Origin: Planctomycetota bacterium
GTDB taxonomy: Bacteria > Planctomycetota > Phycisphaerae > FEN-1346
Assembly (NCBI GenBank): GCA_026386995.1
Contig: JAPLMO010000030.1
Span: 1-5,615, forward strand
DNA: 5,615 nucleotides
Direction: 5' to 3'
Shown here: one piece after another, positions 1 to 5,615 of the stretch
Layout: the number at the start of each line of letters is the position of its first letter
Position numbering within the stretch: the first letter of the stretch is position 1
Program-made: the position numbers and the translations under genes
Notes under the pieces: model-generated
The model's input: only the letters and a program-made list of their open reading frames with translations
Database searches by the model: none
Told to the model about the DNA's origin: nothing

Positions 1-1
1 G

Positions 2-202
2 CCGAATGAAAGGTACTTCGGACTTCGGCCTGCCAACCGAGCGCCGCGATTCGAGCCGCGAGCCCACTGGCCACGTGGGTCGCCATGCGCCAAGCCGCAA
101 GTGCTCATCATGGGCCAGCCCGGTGCGCGAATCGAACTCACCGTCACGTTCGAGGGCAGAGGCAAGCATCTACCGGTCGTCACACTCACTCGCATGGCCT
201 GA
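2..202 (+). CDS. Possible C-terminal fragment of an unrecognised plus-strand protein
   Basis: This frame is open from the window edge to a TGA at 200-202, giving about 66 residues with no start visible. The second half, from about base 98, reads like plausible protein (for example LIMGQPGARIELTVTFEGR) and most of its codons end in G or C, as in the real genes nearby. The first half is arginine- and proline-rich and overlaps a short ACTTCGG repeat, which looks more like non-coding sequence. I recognise no family. It would converge on the acetylesterase remnant. It could equally be a chance open frame in a decayed intergenic region, and competing frames overlap it on both strands. Confidence 0.2.
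   Translation, partial: PNERYFGLRPANRAPRFEPRAHWPRGSPCAKPQVLIMGQPGARIELTVTFEGRGKHLPVVTLTRMA
15..28. repeat. Two tandem copies of ACTTCGG beside a short inverted repeat
   Basis: ACTTCGG occurs twice in direct succession (15-21 and 22-28). GCCGAA at 1-6 is the exact inverse complement of TTCGGC at 24-29. Short units of this kind build degenerate intergenic repeats in some Verrucomicrobiota and Planctomycetota, so this could be the edge of such an array continuing outside the window. With two copies, chance is also possible. Confidence 0.3.
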
Positions 203-359
203 CCATTGTCTGTCAGCCCAGTTAACGAGGCCACAGTCACGGTGCGCGCTCATGCCAGAACCCTTGATGCCAAAGAGCCTATCTCATGCCTCAGCGGTGC
301 CTCAACCTGCCACACGCCCCACGAAAACGGGGCCGAAAAGAATGCTTGCCTTCACTTAT
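203..359. other. Stretch with no supportable gene
   Basis: No reading frame here on either strand has both a ribosome binding site and recognisable protein content. Short overlapping frames exist on the plus strand (206-421 and 286-522) but run antisense into the acetylesterase remnant and have no family character. Apart from the hairpin at 344-380, the only structure seen is a minor 5-bp stem, GCCCC (316-320) with GGGGC (329-333), around an 8-base loop. If the acetylesterase gene were intact, its body would lie here and beyond. I see no trace of its SGNH-hydrolase core. Confidence 0.4.
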
Positions 360-380
360 TCACCCTAACGGAGGGCAAGC
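344..380 (-). terminator. Terminator-like hairpin overlapping the stop of the acetylesterase remnant
   Basis: GCTTGCCTTC at 344-353 pairs with GAGGGCAAGC at 371-380, nine of ten positions as Watson-Crick pairs plus one G-T wobble, around a 17-base loop. Read on the minus strand, the stem is followed by ATTCTTTTC (343-335), a short T-rich run, which suits a rho-independent terminator for leftward transcription. The stop codon of the broken gene (360-362) lies in the loop. The long loop and interrupted T-run make it a weak candidate. It could instead be a repeat or an end of whatever replaced the rest of the gene. Confidence 0.35.
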
Positions 381-539
381 CCAATTCCCCTGGACCACAA
401 CAGCCCATCCCCAAACCTTGATCACCTTGTCACGCTGCAGCACCATGTTGTCACTGAAAAGGTTGGGCAAACGCACGTCTGCAGAAACAGAAGCAGCCAG
501 TAACTGCAGCGCCACGATATAGATCAGCACTTTCTTCAT
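360..539 (-). pseudogene. Truncated sialate O-acetylesterase-type gene (N-terminal remnant)
   Basis: The ATG at 537-539 opens a frame of 59 codons ending at TGA (360-362). Residues 1-20 form a signal peptide (MKK start, hydrophobic core, cleavage after SVSA). The following [16 protein letters not shown] and KVWGWA match the highly conserved mature N-terminus of the sialate O-acetylesterase/9-O-acetylesterase family of secreted SGNH-fold acetyl esterases, normally roughly 480-650 residues. After Ala46 (codon 402-404) similarity stops: family members continue with something like D/A-PGEKVTV, whereas here 13 unrelated residues precede the stop. The catalytic domain is absent from this frame and I could not find it in other frames. 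A possible SD (AAGGGA, 549-554) and a 34-base gap from the upstream gene show it was the next operon member. Identity of the remnant is quite sure. Deletion, insertion or assembly join as the cause is undecided. Confidence 0.72.
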
Positions 540-548
540 ACTCTATTT

Positions 549-554
549 TCCCTT
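549..554 (-). promoter_or_regulatory. Probable ribosome binding site of the acetylesterase remnant
   Basis: AAGGGA on the minus strand lies within a purine-rich run, with 9 bases between it and the ATG at 539. Its presence supports this ATG as the original start of the broken gene. Confidence 0.45.
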
Positions 555-573
555 CCCGCTTTGCCCTTTGCGC

Positions 574-3519
574 TTACCGGTCAGGTATCACCTGCAGTTC
601 CTGGAAGGCCGTGTTCTCCACATTATCCTGGGTAACCGGGAAAACCGCCCAAACCAGCCAGCGATAATTGCCTAGTGACCTCCCGCCGCTGTAGCGGATG
701 CTGGTGGCCTCAAAGTCGGCCGGCATCCTCTGGCTGGTATCGACCGAAATAACCGGCGTGAAAATCCTTGCATCGGCAACTTTCCAGCCCGGGTCGGATG
801 CGGCACTGCTGCCGTAGAGCACGAAGTTTTGCCGGGCACGCACCCCAAGTGCCGAGAACGTATTGACTTGGGCAATGGTTTTCACCGTGGCTAGATCGAG
901 CTTGTACATGCCGCACCCAATCCCGTTGGCAAAGATCGGGCCGTAGCTATTGGCGACCTTGCCATCGGTTAGCAAATCGATCGGATCGTTGTTGGTGGGA
1001 GCTCCGCCAGCGACTGCTTTCGCCGGCAACACGCTCGACGCCGGAGCCAGGGCAACCGTCTCGAAGTTGGAAGTCCTGGAAGTCTCGGTGACAACATACG
1101 CATAGTCGCTCACCTCTACGGTTGCCTGATTCTGTTTGCGCATGACCAGGAGCGTCAGTTTCTTGCCGGCGGCCTTGTCGCGCAGCTTCTGCAAATCCGC
1201 CACCGTCCGGACCGGTTGACCGTTGCAAGTGCGAATCACGTCGCCTTTCTGGAGTCCGGCCTTGGCGGCAGAGCTGCCGGCGGGAACCTCCAGGATCAGA
1301 ACGCCGGTCTCGTCCGGCAATCCATAAACCGAGCGATCACCCAAACCCGAGATGTCGCGAACCTGGACCTGCATTGCGTAACTCACCCGCTTGCTGGACA
1401 GCTCCTTATTGGCGGATCTGCCAGTATTTCCGAGTTTGGGCATTTGCGGAGTTCGGGCGATAGCCTTCAACTCCGGCTTCTGCACGCCGAAGTGGTCCAT
1501 CGGGAAATTCACAAATCCCAGCTTCAGCGCCGGAGATCCCTCCTTCACCCGGAAGTCGCCATTGGCGGGATCGACAAACATCGCATCGGCGACGATCGAG
1601 TGCTCGTCACGCCTGGATTGTTCGGCAAGTTTTGCGGCGGGTTCCGAATCCGTGGCGCCCTCGCGATGGACGAGGTTGTTATCCATCTCCTTGCCCCAAG
1701 GTGTATCCGGCATGCCGCCCGCGGGCAGGTAGTGATCGGTAAACATGATATTGCGGCGGACAATGTCCTCGCTGTGCTTGTACCAGACATGCGGATGAAA
1801 GCCGTTGATGATAATGTTGTTCTCCACCACGCGGTAGAATCCTTCACGGTTCTTGAGGCCGCCATTGAGGCAGAGGTTGTTGTAAATGTGGTAATTACTA
1901 GAACCGTCGTCGAGGTCAACGTCCCAGCCATGGTCGCAGCGCCAGCGGTTGTTGCGAACGATAGTCGTTTTAACCGCGTCCAGAAGGACGACTTCCTTGT
2001 TGGCTTCCCAGGCTTGGTCGTTGTTCAGATCCAGGCCGCCCAGTCCCCAGAAACGGTCGCGGCCCCAGGAGTTGAACGAGCCGTGGTCGCCGGTTTCCTT
2101 GACCGTGTCGAAGATGTCGCAGAACTCGATCACATGGCCGCCCCAACAACCGTCACCGATATTGATGCCGGCGCGTGGCACATCATAAAGGGAGCAGTGA
2201 CGGACGGTGATGCCTTGCGACAACTCGATCTGCACCGGCGAGGTCTGTTTCTCGACGCGGCCGGAAAGGTAAATGAGACAATCGTCCACCAGGCAATCCG
2301 CAGGGTAGTTCGCCGTCTTGGGACCAGGCGTGCGGTCGAGTTTCTGGAGCGATTGGGAATGATCGTTCCAATCGCGAGGAACCCGGGCCGCGTCGCGATC
2401 GCCGACAAATGCCACGCCGTTGGCTCCAGCCTTTGCGATGTGACAACCACGCACCGTGACCCTGCGATTGTAGTTGTTCACGAACACGGCGTTGCCACCT
2501 ACCTGGTCGATAAAGCAATCCTCCAACGAACAATCTTCGCTGCCGGTGTAGAAGATGGCGCCGCCACGATAAGTGGTCCAATCACTGCGCACCAGCGGTT
2601 CCTTGTTCTCCATGAAGGTGCGCGCGGCGTGGCGGAAGGTCAGCCCTTTGAAGCTGACGAACCGCACTAGCGCCTGTTCCGTGCCGCGGAACTCGATCAG
2701 ATGCCGCAGCCGGACCGCTTCGATAGTCGCCGTGGCCAGATCAACGCCCGCCGAGGGATAGAAATAGAGGAGGCTATTCTTTGAATCCAGGAACCACTCG
2801 CCGGGAGCATCCAGTTCCTCGAAGATGTTCTCCACGAAACGAATGTTGTGCATACCCATGGGGCGGTTGTTCTGCCAGCCGCCTTCATAGGTGATCTTGT
2901 TGTCCGGGCCTTTGCCAGTGATGACATAGTGCATGCCGCCCCACTCGGCGGCATGCAGGGCATGGATGAACCCGCCGGCAGGGTTTTGCCATCGCGCCGC
3001 CCGCTGCGGACTGAACGCATCTTTCGCCCAGCCATTGAAGTGGCGCTCCTCGGGATCGAAGTTCGGATACCGCGCCAGGGGTTGGCGTTCGCCGTTGACA
3101 AAAAGCTGGTCCGTGGCAAAGCCCGCGGGCACCTTCGCCTGCATGACGCCATCCTTGTAGATCTCCCATTTAAGGTCTTTCAGCCGGACACCACCGCTAA
3201 TCACCGCCTGCTCCTTCTCATACGCCTGGTACACGACCGGAGCGGCCTTCGTGCCGGAATCCTCAGCTGTGAAAATCAATGTTCCCGGCAGATAATAAGT
3301 TCCCTCCCGGATGAAGATCGTCACCGCTTCGCGCCCCGCCGCCTTCCGCGCCGCCTGCTGCGCCCGCGGTAGCGTGGCAAAGGGCTTGGCCAGCGTGCCT
3401 GGATTCGCATCGTTCCCATTCGCTGCAACATAGTAGTTACCGGCCTGCGCCGAAGAAATCTGGGTCAAAGCCGCCAGCGCGACCAACGCAACCTTGATTG
3501 CCATACATTTGATTCTCAT
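574..3519 (-). CDS. Secreted right-handed beta-helix protein (GH141-like) with PDZ and F5/8 type C-like domains
   Basis: A 981-residue exported protein, probably a glycoside hydrolase of the GH141-like beta-helix group (characterised GH141 members include an alpha-L-fucosidase and xylanases). Residues 1-26 are a signal peptide with cleavage after AQA. Residues 28-110 carry the typical opening of this group: YYVAANGNDANPGT, then PFATL, IREGTYYL and VISGG. QLFVNGERQPLARYPN (138-153) is also characteristic. Residues about 283-600 are beta-helix coils rich in V-x-x-C/N-x-I patterns, with Asn and Cys ladders and a conserved acidic segment DHGWDVDLDDGSSNY (529-543). Residues about 712-805 form a PDZ domain (GVLILEVPAGSSAAKAGLQKGDVI). 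Residues about 815-981 resemble an F5/8 type C module (DLLTDGKVANSYGP, then YKLDL and a C-terminal ELQVIP strand), likely for carbohydrate binding. The start is fixed by GGAG six bases upstream; the alternative Met6 has no such site. It lies 38 bases after the deacetylase gene. Enzyme activity and fucose specificity are inference; a non-catalytic binding role is possible. Confidence 0.88.
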   Translation of the reverse strand: MRIKCMAIKVALVALAALTQISSAQAGNYYVAANGNDANPGTLAKPFATLPRAQQAARKAAGREAVTIFIREGTYYLPGTLIFTAEDSGTKAAPVVYQAYEKEQAVISGGVRLKDLKWEIYKDGVMQAKVPAGFATDQLFVNGERQPLARYPNFDPEERHFNGWAKDAFSPQRAARWQNPAGGFIHALHAAEWGGMHYVITGKGPDNKITYEGGWQNNRPMGMHNIRFVENIFEELDAPGEWFLDSKNSLLYFYPSAGVDLATATIEAVRLRHLIEFRGTEQALVRFVSFKGLTFRHAARTFMENKEPLVRSDWTTYRGGAIFYTGSEDCSLEDCFIDQVGGNAVFVNNYNRRVTVRGCHIAKAGANGVAFVGDRDAARVPRDWNDHSQSLQKLDRTPGPKTANYPADCLVDDCLIYLSGRVEKQTSPVQIELSQGITVRHCSLYDVPRAGINIGDGCWGGHVIEFCDIFDTVKETGDHGSFNSWGRDRFWGLGGLDLNNDQAWEANKEVVLLDAVKTTIVRNNRWRCDHGWDVDLDDGSSNYHIYNNLCLNGGLKNREGFYRVVENNIIINGFHPHVWYKHSEDIVRRNIMFTDHYLPAGGMPDTPWGKEMDNNLVHREGATDSEPAAKLAEQSRRDEHSIVADAMFVDPANGDFRVKEGSPALKLGFVNFPMDHFGVQKPELKAIARTPQMPKLGNTGRSANKELSSKRVSYAMQVQVRDISGLGDRSVYGLPDETGVLILEVPAGSSAAKAGLQKGDVIRTCNGQPVRTVADLQKLRDKAAGKKLTLLVMRKQNQATVEVSDYAYVVTETSRTSNFETVALAPASSVLPAKAVAGGAPTNNDPIDLLTDGKVANSYGPIFANGIGCGMYKLDLATVKTIAQVNTFSALGVRARQNFVLYGSSAASDPGWKVADARIFTPVISVDTSQRMPADFEATSIRYSGGRSLGNYRWLVWAVFPVTQDNVENTAFQELQVIPDR

Positions 3520-3525
3520 TTTTGT

Positions 3526-3529
3526 CTCC
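3526..3529 (-). promoter_or_regulatory. Ribosome binding site of the beta-helix gene
   Basis: GGAG on the minus strand sits six bases before the ATG at 3517-3519, inside the 38-base gap after the deacetylase stop. It decides for this start over the in-frame ATG five codons later, which has no purine-rich site before it. Confidence 0.6.
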
Positions 3530-3557
3530 GTGTTTTTGACGTTCTTCCCCGTTCAGT

Positions 3558-5366
3558 TCACTTGATGTAGTGGAGCGCCACGTTGTCAACCAGGTCCATG
3601 CCGTCACCTTCACCGAGGGTGACGGCGAGCGTGTGGACGCCCGCAGTGACCGAAAAGACAGGGGAAGTGTAACTGGACCATGTCTCTTTAATTTGGGACG
3701 ATTCAAGGGTGAGCACCGGCACATCATCCAGGGTGACTCTCAGAGGTGCGGCGGTTTTCTCATAGCCGCAACGTTTCACCACATCCAAACTGACCGTATA
3801 ATTTCCCTTGTCGAAAGTGATCGTCTGCGAGATGCCGTTTCTGGCGCCACGCATAAAGACGCCATGTCGTGTGCCATCCGGAGGTGGCGGAGCGCTGGGG
3901 TGTTCAATGAGATCCCTGATGCCAAGCTCGCCTTCGTTCTTGCTTTTCTTGAAACTCCATGTCGCACCGATCGGGCTCTTTTCCATGGTATCGTCATCTT
4001 CATTCAAGCGATCGAACTGCTCAAAACTGGGGTTGGTGACGGCCACCGCCCCCAGGGTGGGTGTGATCGTCACGAGGTAGCGCCGGGTGGTGCCATCCAC
4101 TGCGGTGACGGTGTAGGTTTGCGGCCTGGTGAAGTTATTGATAGAGCCGGAAGCCGGCTTGCCCGTGCCCAGAGGAGATCCCGTGTTGTAGGTGGCCACG
4201 ACTTTCGTCAGATCCGTGGCCAGCGGTACTTTGACGCAAATCTCATTCCCAGAAAGCGAGGCGGGCGGCGCACCTGGGATGACGAAGTCCAGAATGGTCG
4301 CAACTGGCCCTCCTTGCAGTTCGGCTACAATCACCGTGGGGTATTCACCAGAGAGCACGAAGGAAGATTCCGGCACGACTATGGTTTGAATGCTTGTATC
4401 CGCTTGCGTAACCGTCAGCGGCTGCTTTTTCGAGTCCTCGATGAAATAGGCGCGCGAAATCCGGGTTGTCATTCCAGGCAAGGTCAGCATGCGGTCGGCA
4501 GGAAGATTGCTGACCGAAACATAGAGCAAGTTGCCCGCCCGCGTCACGCCGCCCCAAGGCAGACGGTTCGGGAAGGGCAGAAACTGTGCGGCTTTTTTCA
4601 CGTCCACATACCTGGCCATGTCCCGCATGGCGATCACGTTGTATTGGTTGTCCTTCAAATACTGCATCATCCGCGTGAATTTCACCGGATCGAGGCCCAC
4701 CGACGGATGTTCCCCTTCCGGCACGCCATGGAAGGTGAACACCACGATACGGCCACGGATGGCCCGTTGCGCATCGCTGACAAAGGATTCATAACTGACG
4801 CGATCATGCATCGTGAAAGACGGCACATCAAACGGATGATCAAAAGTCGGCCGGTAGGGACGTTCATGGCCGCCACGTCCGAAGGTATATTGATGCGTGA
4901 CCAGAGCCGGGTAAAGGCGCTGGTTCACTTGATAGACTGGCCAGCATAGAGTCGTAGGCTTGGGAATGTTGTTCGATGAAAATTCGGCTTCCATCCCCAA
5001 CCAGTCATTCATGGATCCCCCTCCGTGGCCCTTGGTGTGGTTGCCCACATCAAATCCATCATCGGACAAGGATTTGATCTGCGCCCAGGTCATATACCAG
5101 TCCTTTCTGGTATTGAAACTGTCAAAGTCACAGATGTAAAACGAACCGCCGAATCCCGATTTTTTCAGGATCGGGGCGACAATGGTCGCGTGACTGGCGA
5201 CGCTATCGTCAAAGGTAAGGACCACGGTTTTTTCGGGAATCGGCTTGATCACGATGCCATACGGATCCGGCGCGTCGGGTGGAAGTGCCAAGGCGATGGA
5301 TTGCAGCGCGATGGCGGCGAAGAGCCTCGCACCAATTCGCACAATGCTCGGTTTTGGTTTGTTCAT
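3558..5366 (-). CDS. Secreted CE4/NodB-type polysaccharide deacetylase with GH29 C-terminal-like and carbohydrate-binding modules
   Basis: A 602-residue exported protein likely to remove acetyl groups from a polysaccharide by metal-dependent hydrolysis. Residues 1-28 look like a signal peptide (basic start, LFAAIALQSIALA). The NodB domain spans about 45-255: motif 1 is VLTFDD (Asp53 presumed base, Asp54 metal ligand), motif 2 is NHTKGH (His110 and His114, metal ligands), and VFTFHGV (His213) matches the late catalytic His. The usual RxPY third motif is not evident; CWPVYQ lies near its place. Residues about 268-352 (WGGVTRAGNLLYVSV, LTLPGM, AYFIED) resemble the C-terminal sandwich of GH29 alpha-L-fucosidases. 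Residues about 358-436 look like a DUF5018-type bacterial Ig-like repeat (FTRPQTYTVTAVDGTTRRY). Residues about 441-602 form an NPSFE-type jelly-roll (TNPSFE, ISQTITFDKGNYTVSLDV, VTAGVHTLAV). I chose the ATG at 5364-5366 because AAGGA lies seven bases upstream. A GTG at 5397-5399 would add 11 residues and overlap the previous stop as GTGA. Polysaccharide deacetylase assignment is firm; the substrate is unknown. Confidence 0.87.
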   Translation of the reverse strand: MNKPKPSIVRIGARLFAAIALQSIALALPPDAPDPYGIVIKPIPEKTVVLTFDDSVASHATIVAPILKKSGFGGSFYICDFDSFNTRKDWYMTWAQIKSLSDDGFDVGNHTKGHGGGSMNDWLGMEAEFSSNNIPKPTTLCWPVYQVNQRLYPALVTHQYTFGRGGHERPYRPTFDHPFDVPSFTMHDRVSYESFVSDAQRAIRGRIVVFTFHGVPEGEHPSVGLDPVKFTRMMQYLKDNQYNVIAMRDMARYVDVKKAAQFLPFPNRLPWGGVTRAGNLLYVSVSNLPADRMLTLPGMTTRISRAYFIEDSKKQPLTVTQADTSIQTIVVPESSFVLSGEYPTVIVAELQGGPVATILDFVIPGAPPASLSGNEICVKVPLATDLTKVVATYNTGSPLGTGKPASGSINNFTRPQTYTVTAVDGTTRRYLVTITPTLGAVAVTNPSFEQFDRLNEDDDTMEKSPIGATWSFKKSKNEGELGIRDLIEHPSAPPPPDGTRHGVFMRGARNGISQTITFDKGNYTVSLDVVKRCGYEKTAAPLRVTLDDVPVLTLESSQIKETWSSYTSPVFSVTAGVHTLAVTLGEGDGMDLVDNVALHYIK

Positions 5367-5373
5367 GGCACTA

Positions 5374-5378
5374 TCCTT
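5374..5378 (-). promoter_or_regulatory. Ribosome binding site of the deacetylase gene
   Basis: AAGGA on the minus strand, seven bases before the ATG at 5364-5366. It favours that ATG and a compact signal peptide over the GTG at 5397-5399, which lacks a clear purine-rich site but overlaps the upstream stop codon by four bases. Confidence 0.6.
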
Positions 5379-5395
5379 GTTCTCTTTCGTTTGCG

Positions 5396-5615
5396 TCACT
5401 TCACGCCGAAAACCGTGATGCGCCTGAGCAGCAGTTCCAGGGAGGCTTCGTTCTTCGTTTCCACCCGGACGAACCTCGCCCGACGCCCCGGGGCATTGAT
5501 GCCCGCATTAAAATGAGTCACAGGCACGAGCCAGGTGCTTTCCCATGTCTTGGCGCGCCAGATCTCCTCCCATTTTTGCCCGTCCTCGGAGATGGACAGG
5601 ATGAGACCTTCGGTC
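5396..5615 (-). CDS. C-terminal part of a protein with an F5/8 type C (discoidin)-like module, cut by the window edge
   Basis: Seventy-two residues are visible before the TGA at 5396-5398; the rest lies beyond base 5615. The visible part reads TEGLILSISEDGQKWEEIWR, then a tryptophan-rich turn (WESTWLVPV), a central GRRARFVRVE strand and a final LLLRRITVFGVK. The order SxDGxxW, then W, then ARFVRV, then a terminal I-x-V-F/Y-G strand is typical of the end of F5/8 type C (discoidin, CBM32-like) domains that close many secreted glycoside hydrolases, where they bind sugars. In this context the missing part could be a glycosidase such as a GH29 fucosidase, but nothing visible proves that. It is the first visible gene of the operon; its stop lies 29 bases before the favoured deacetylase start, or overlaps the alternative GTG start. 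Confidence 0.7.
   Translation of the reverse strand, partial: TEGLILSISEDGQKWEEIWRAKTWESTWLVPVTHFNAGINAPGRRARFVRVETKNEASLELLLRRITVFGVK

Noticed and set aside
360..404. Integron attC site or other recombination site at the hairpin by the breakpoint
   Set aside because: The CCCTAAC/GTTAGGG-like bases do not meet the RYYYAAC/GTTRRRY core pairing and there is no integrase or cassette-like gene in view.
206..421. Short plus-strand open frames opposite the esterase remnant
   Set aside because: Low-complexity translations, no ribosome binding site and no recognisable domain; they overlap the conserved N-terminal block of the esterase on the other strand or the empty region beside it.
1216..2670. 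Long open frame of 484 codons on the plus strand
   Set aside because: It is antisense to the beta-helix gene throughout, has no ribosome binding site or family character, and is explained by the codon bias of the real gene on the other strand.
3570..4949. Long open frame of 459 codons on the plus strand
   Set aside because: It mirrors the deacetylase gene, whose motifs and signal peptide are convincing; the antisense translation is His/Arg-rich and resembles no family.
5025..5516. Plus-strand open frame of 163 codons
   Set aside because: It runs antisense across the deacetylase start, its ribosome binding site and the discoidin-like gene, all well supported on the minus strand.
1..5615. CRISPR array, tRNA or rRNA gene, insertion sequence, or riboswitch
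   Set aside because: No spaced direct repeats, cloverleaf, rRNA segment, transposase motif or long structured leader was seen; the gaps between genes are too short to hold a riboswitch.

Overview
The window holds part of a one-directional gene cluster on the minus strand for secreted enzymes that process polysaccharides. Read in transcription order, from the high-coordinate end to the low, it contains four genes. First is the C-terminal end of a protein with an F5/8 type C (discoidin)-like module, cut by the window edge. Second is an exported polysaccharide deacetylase (CE4/NodB type) with three appended beta-sandwich modules. Third is a 981-residue exported right-handed beta-helix protein, resembling the GH141 group, with a PDZ domain and a second F5/8-like module. 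Fourth is the broken start of a sialate O-acetylesterase-type gene. The gaps between genes are only about 29 to 38 bases, each complete start has a plausible ribosome binding site, and no internal terminator or promoter is evident, so these look like one operon whose promoter lies beyond base 5615.

No marker gene fixes the organism. Verrucomicrobiota (or the related Planctomycetota) is the likeliest source, because densely packed minus-strand glycan genes without SusC/SusD, beta-helix/PDZ fusions, GH29-like and discoidin modules and sialate O-acetylesterases are common there. This is an inference from gene content, not from a phylogenetic marker.

Layout: bases 1-359 contain no convincing gene. 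They hold a possible plus-strand C-terminal fragment (2-202), a small ACTTCGG tandem repeat near the edge and a terminator-like hairpin (344-380). Bases 360-539 are the acetylesterase remnant: signal peptide plus the conserved N-terminal block, then an abrupt loss of family similarity near base 401. Bases 574-3519 are the beta-helix protein, 3558-5366 the deacetylase, and 5396-5615 the partial discoidin-like gene.

Working together, the products would be exported to bind and dismantle an acetylated, probably fucose-containing glycan. The fucose link rests on the GH141-like fold and on a segment of the deacetylase that resembles the C-terminal sandwich of GH29 alpha-L-fucosidases. Deacetylase and acetylesterase would remove acetyl groups that block the glycosidases. 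The substrate is a hypothesis. The most notable points are the unusual deacetylase and beta-helix architectures and the decayed acetylesterase at the end of the operon.
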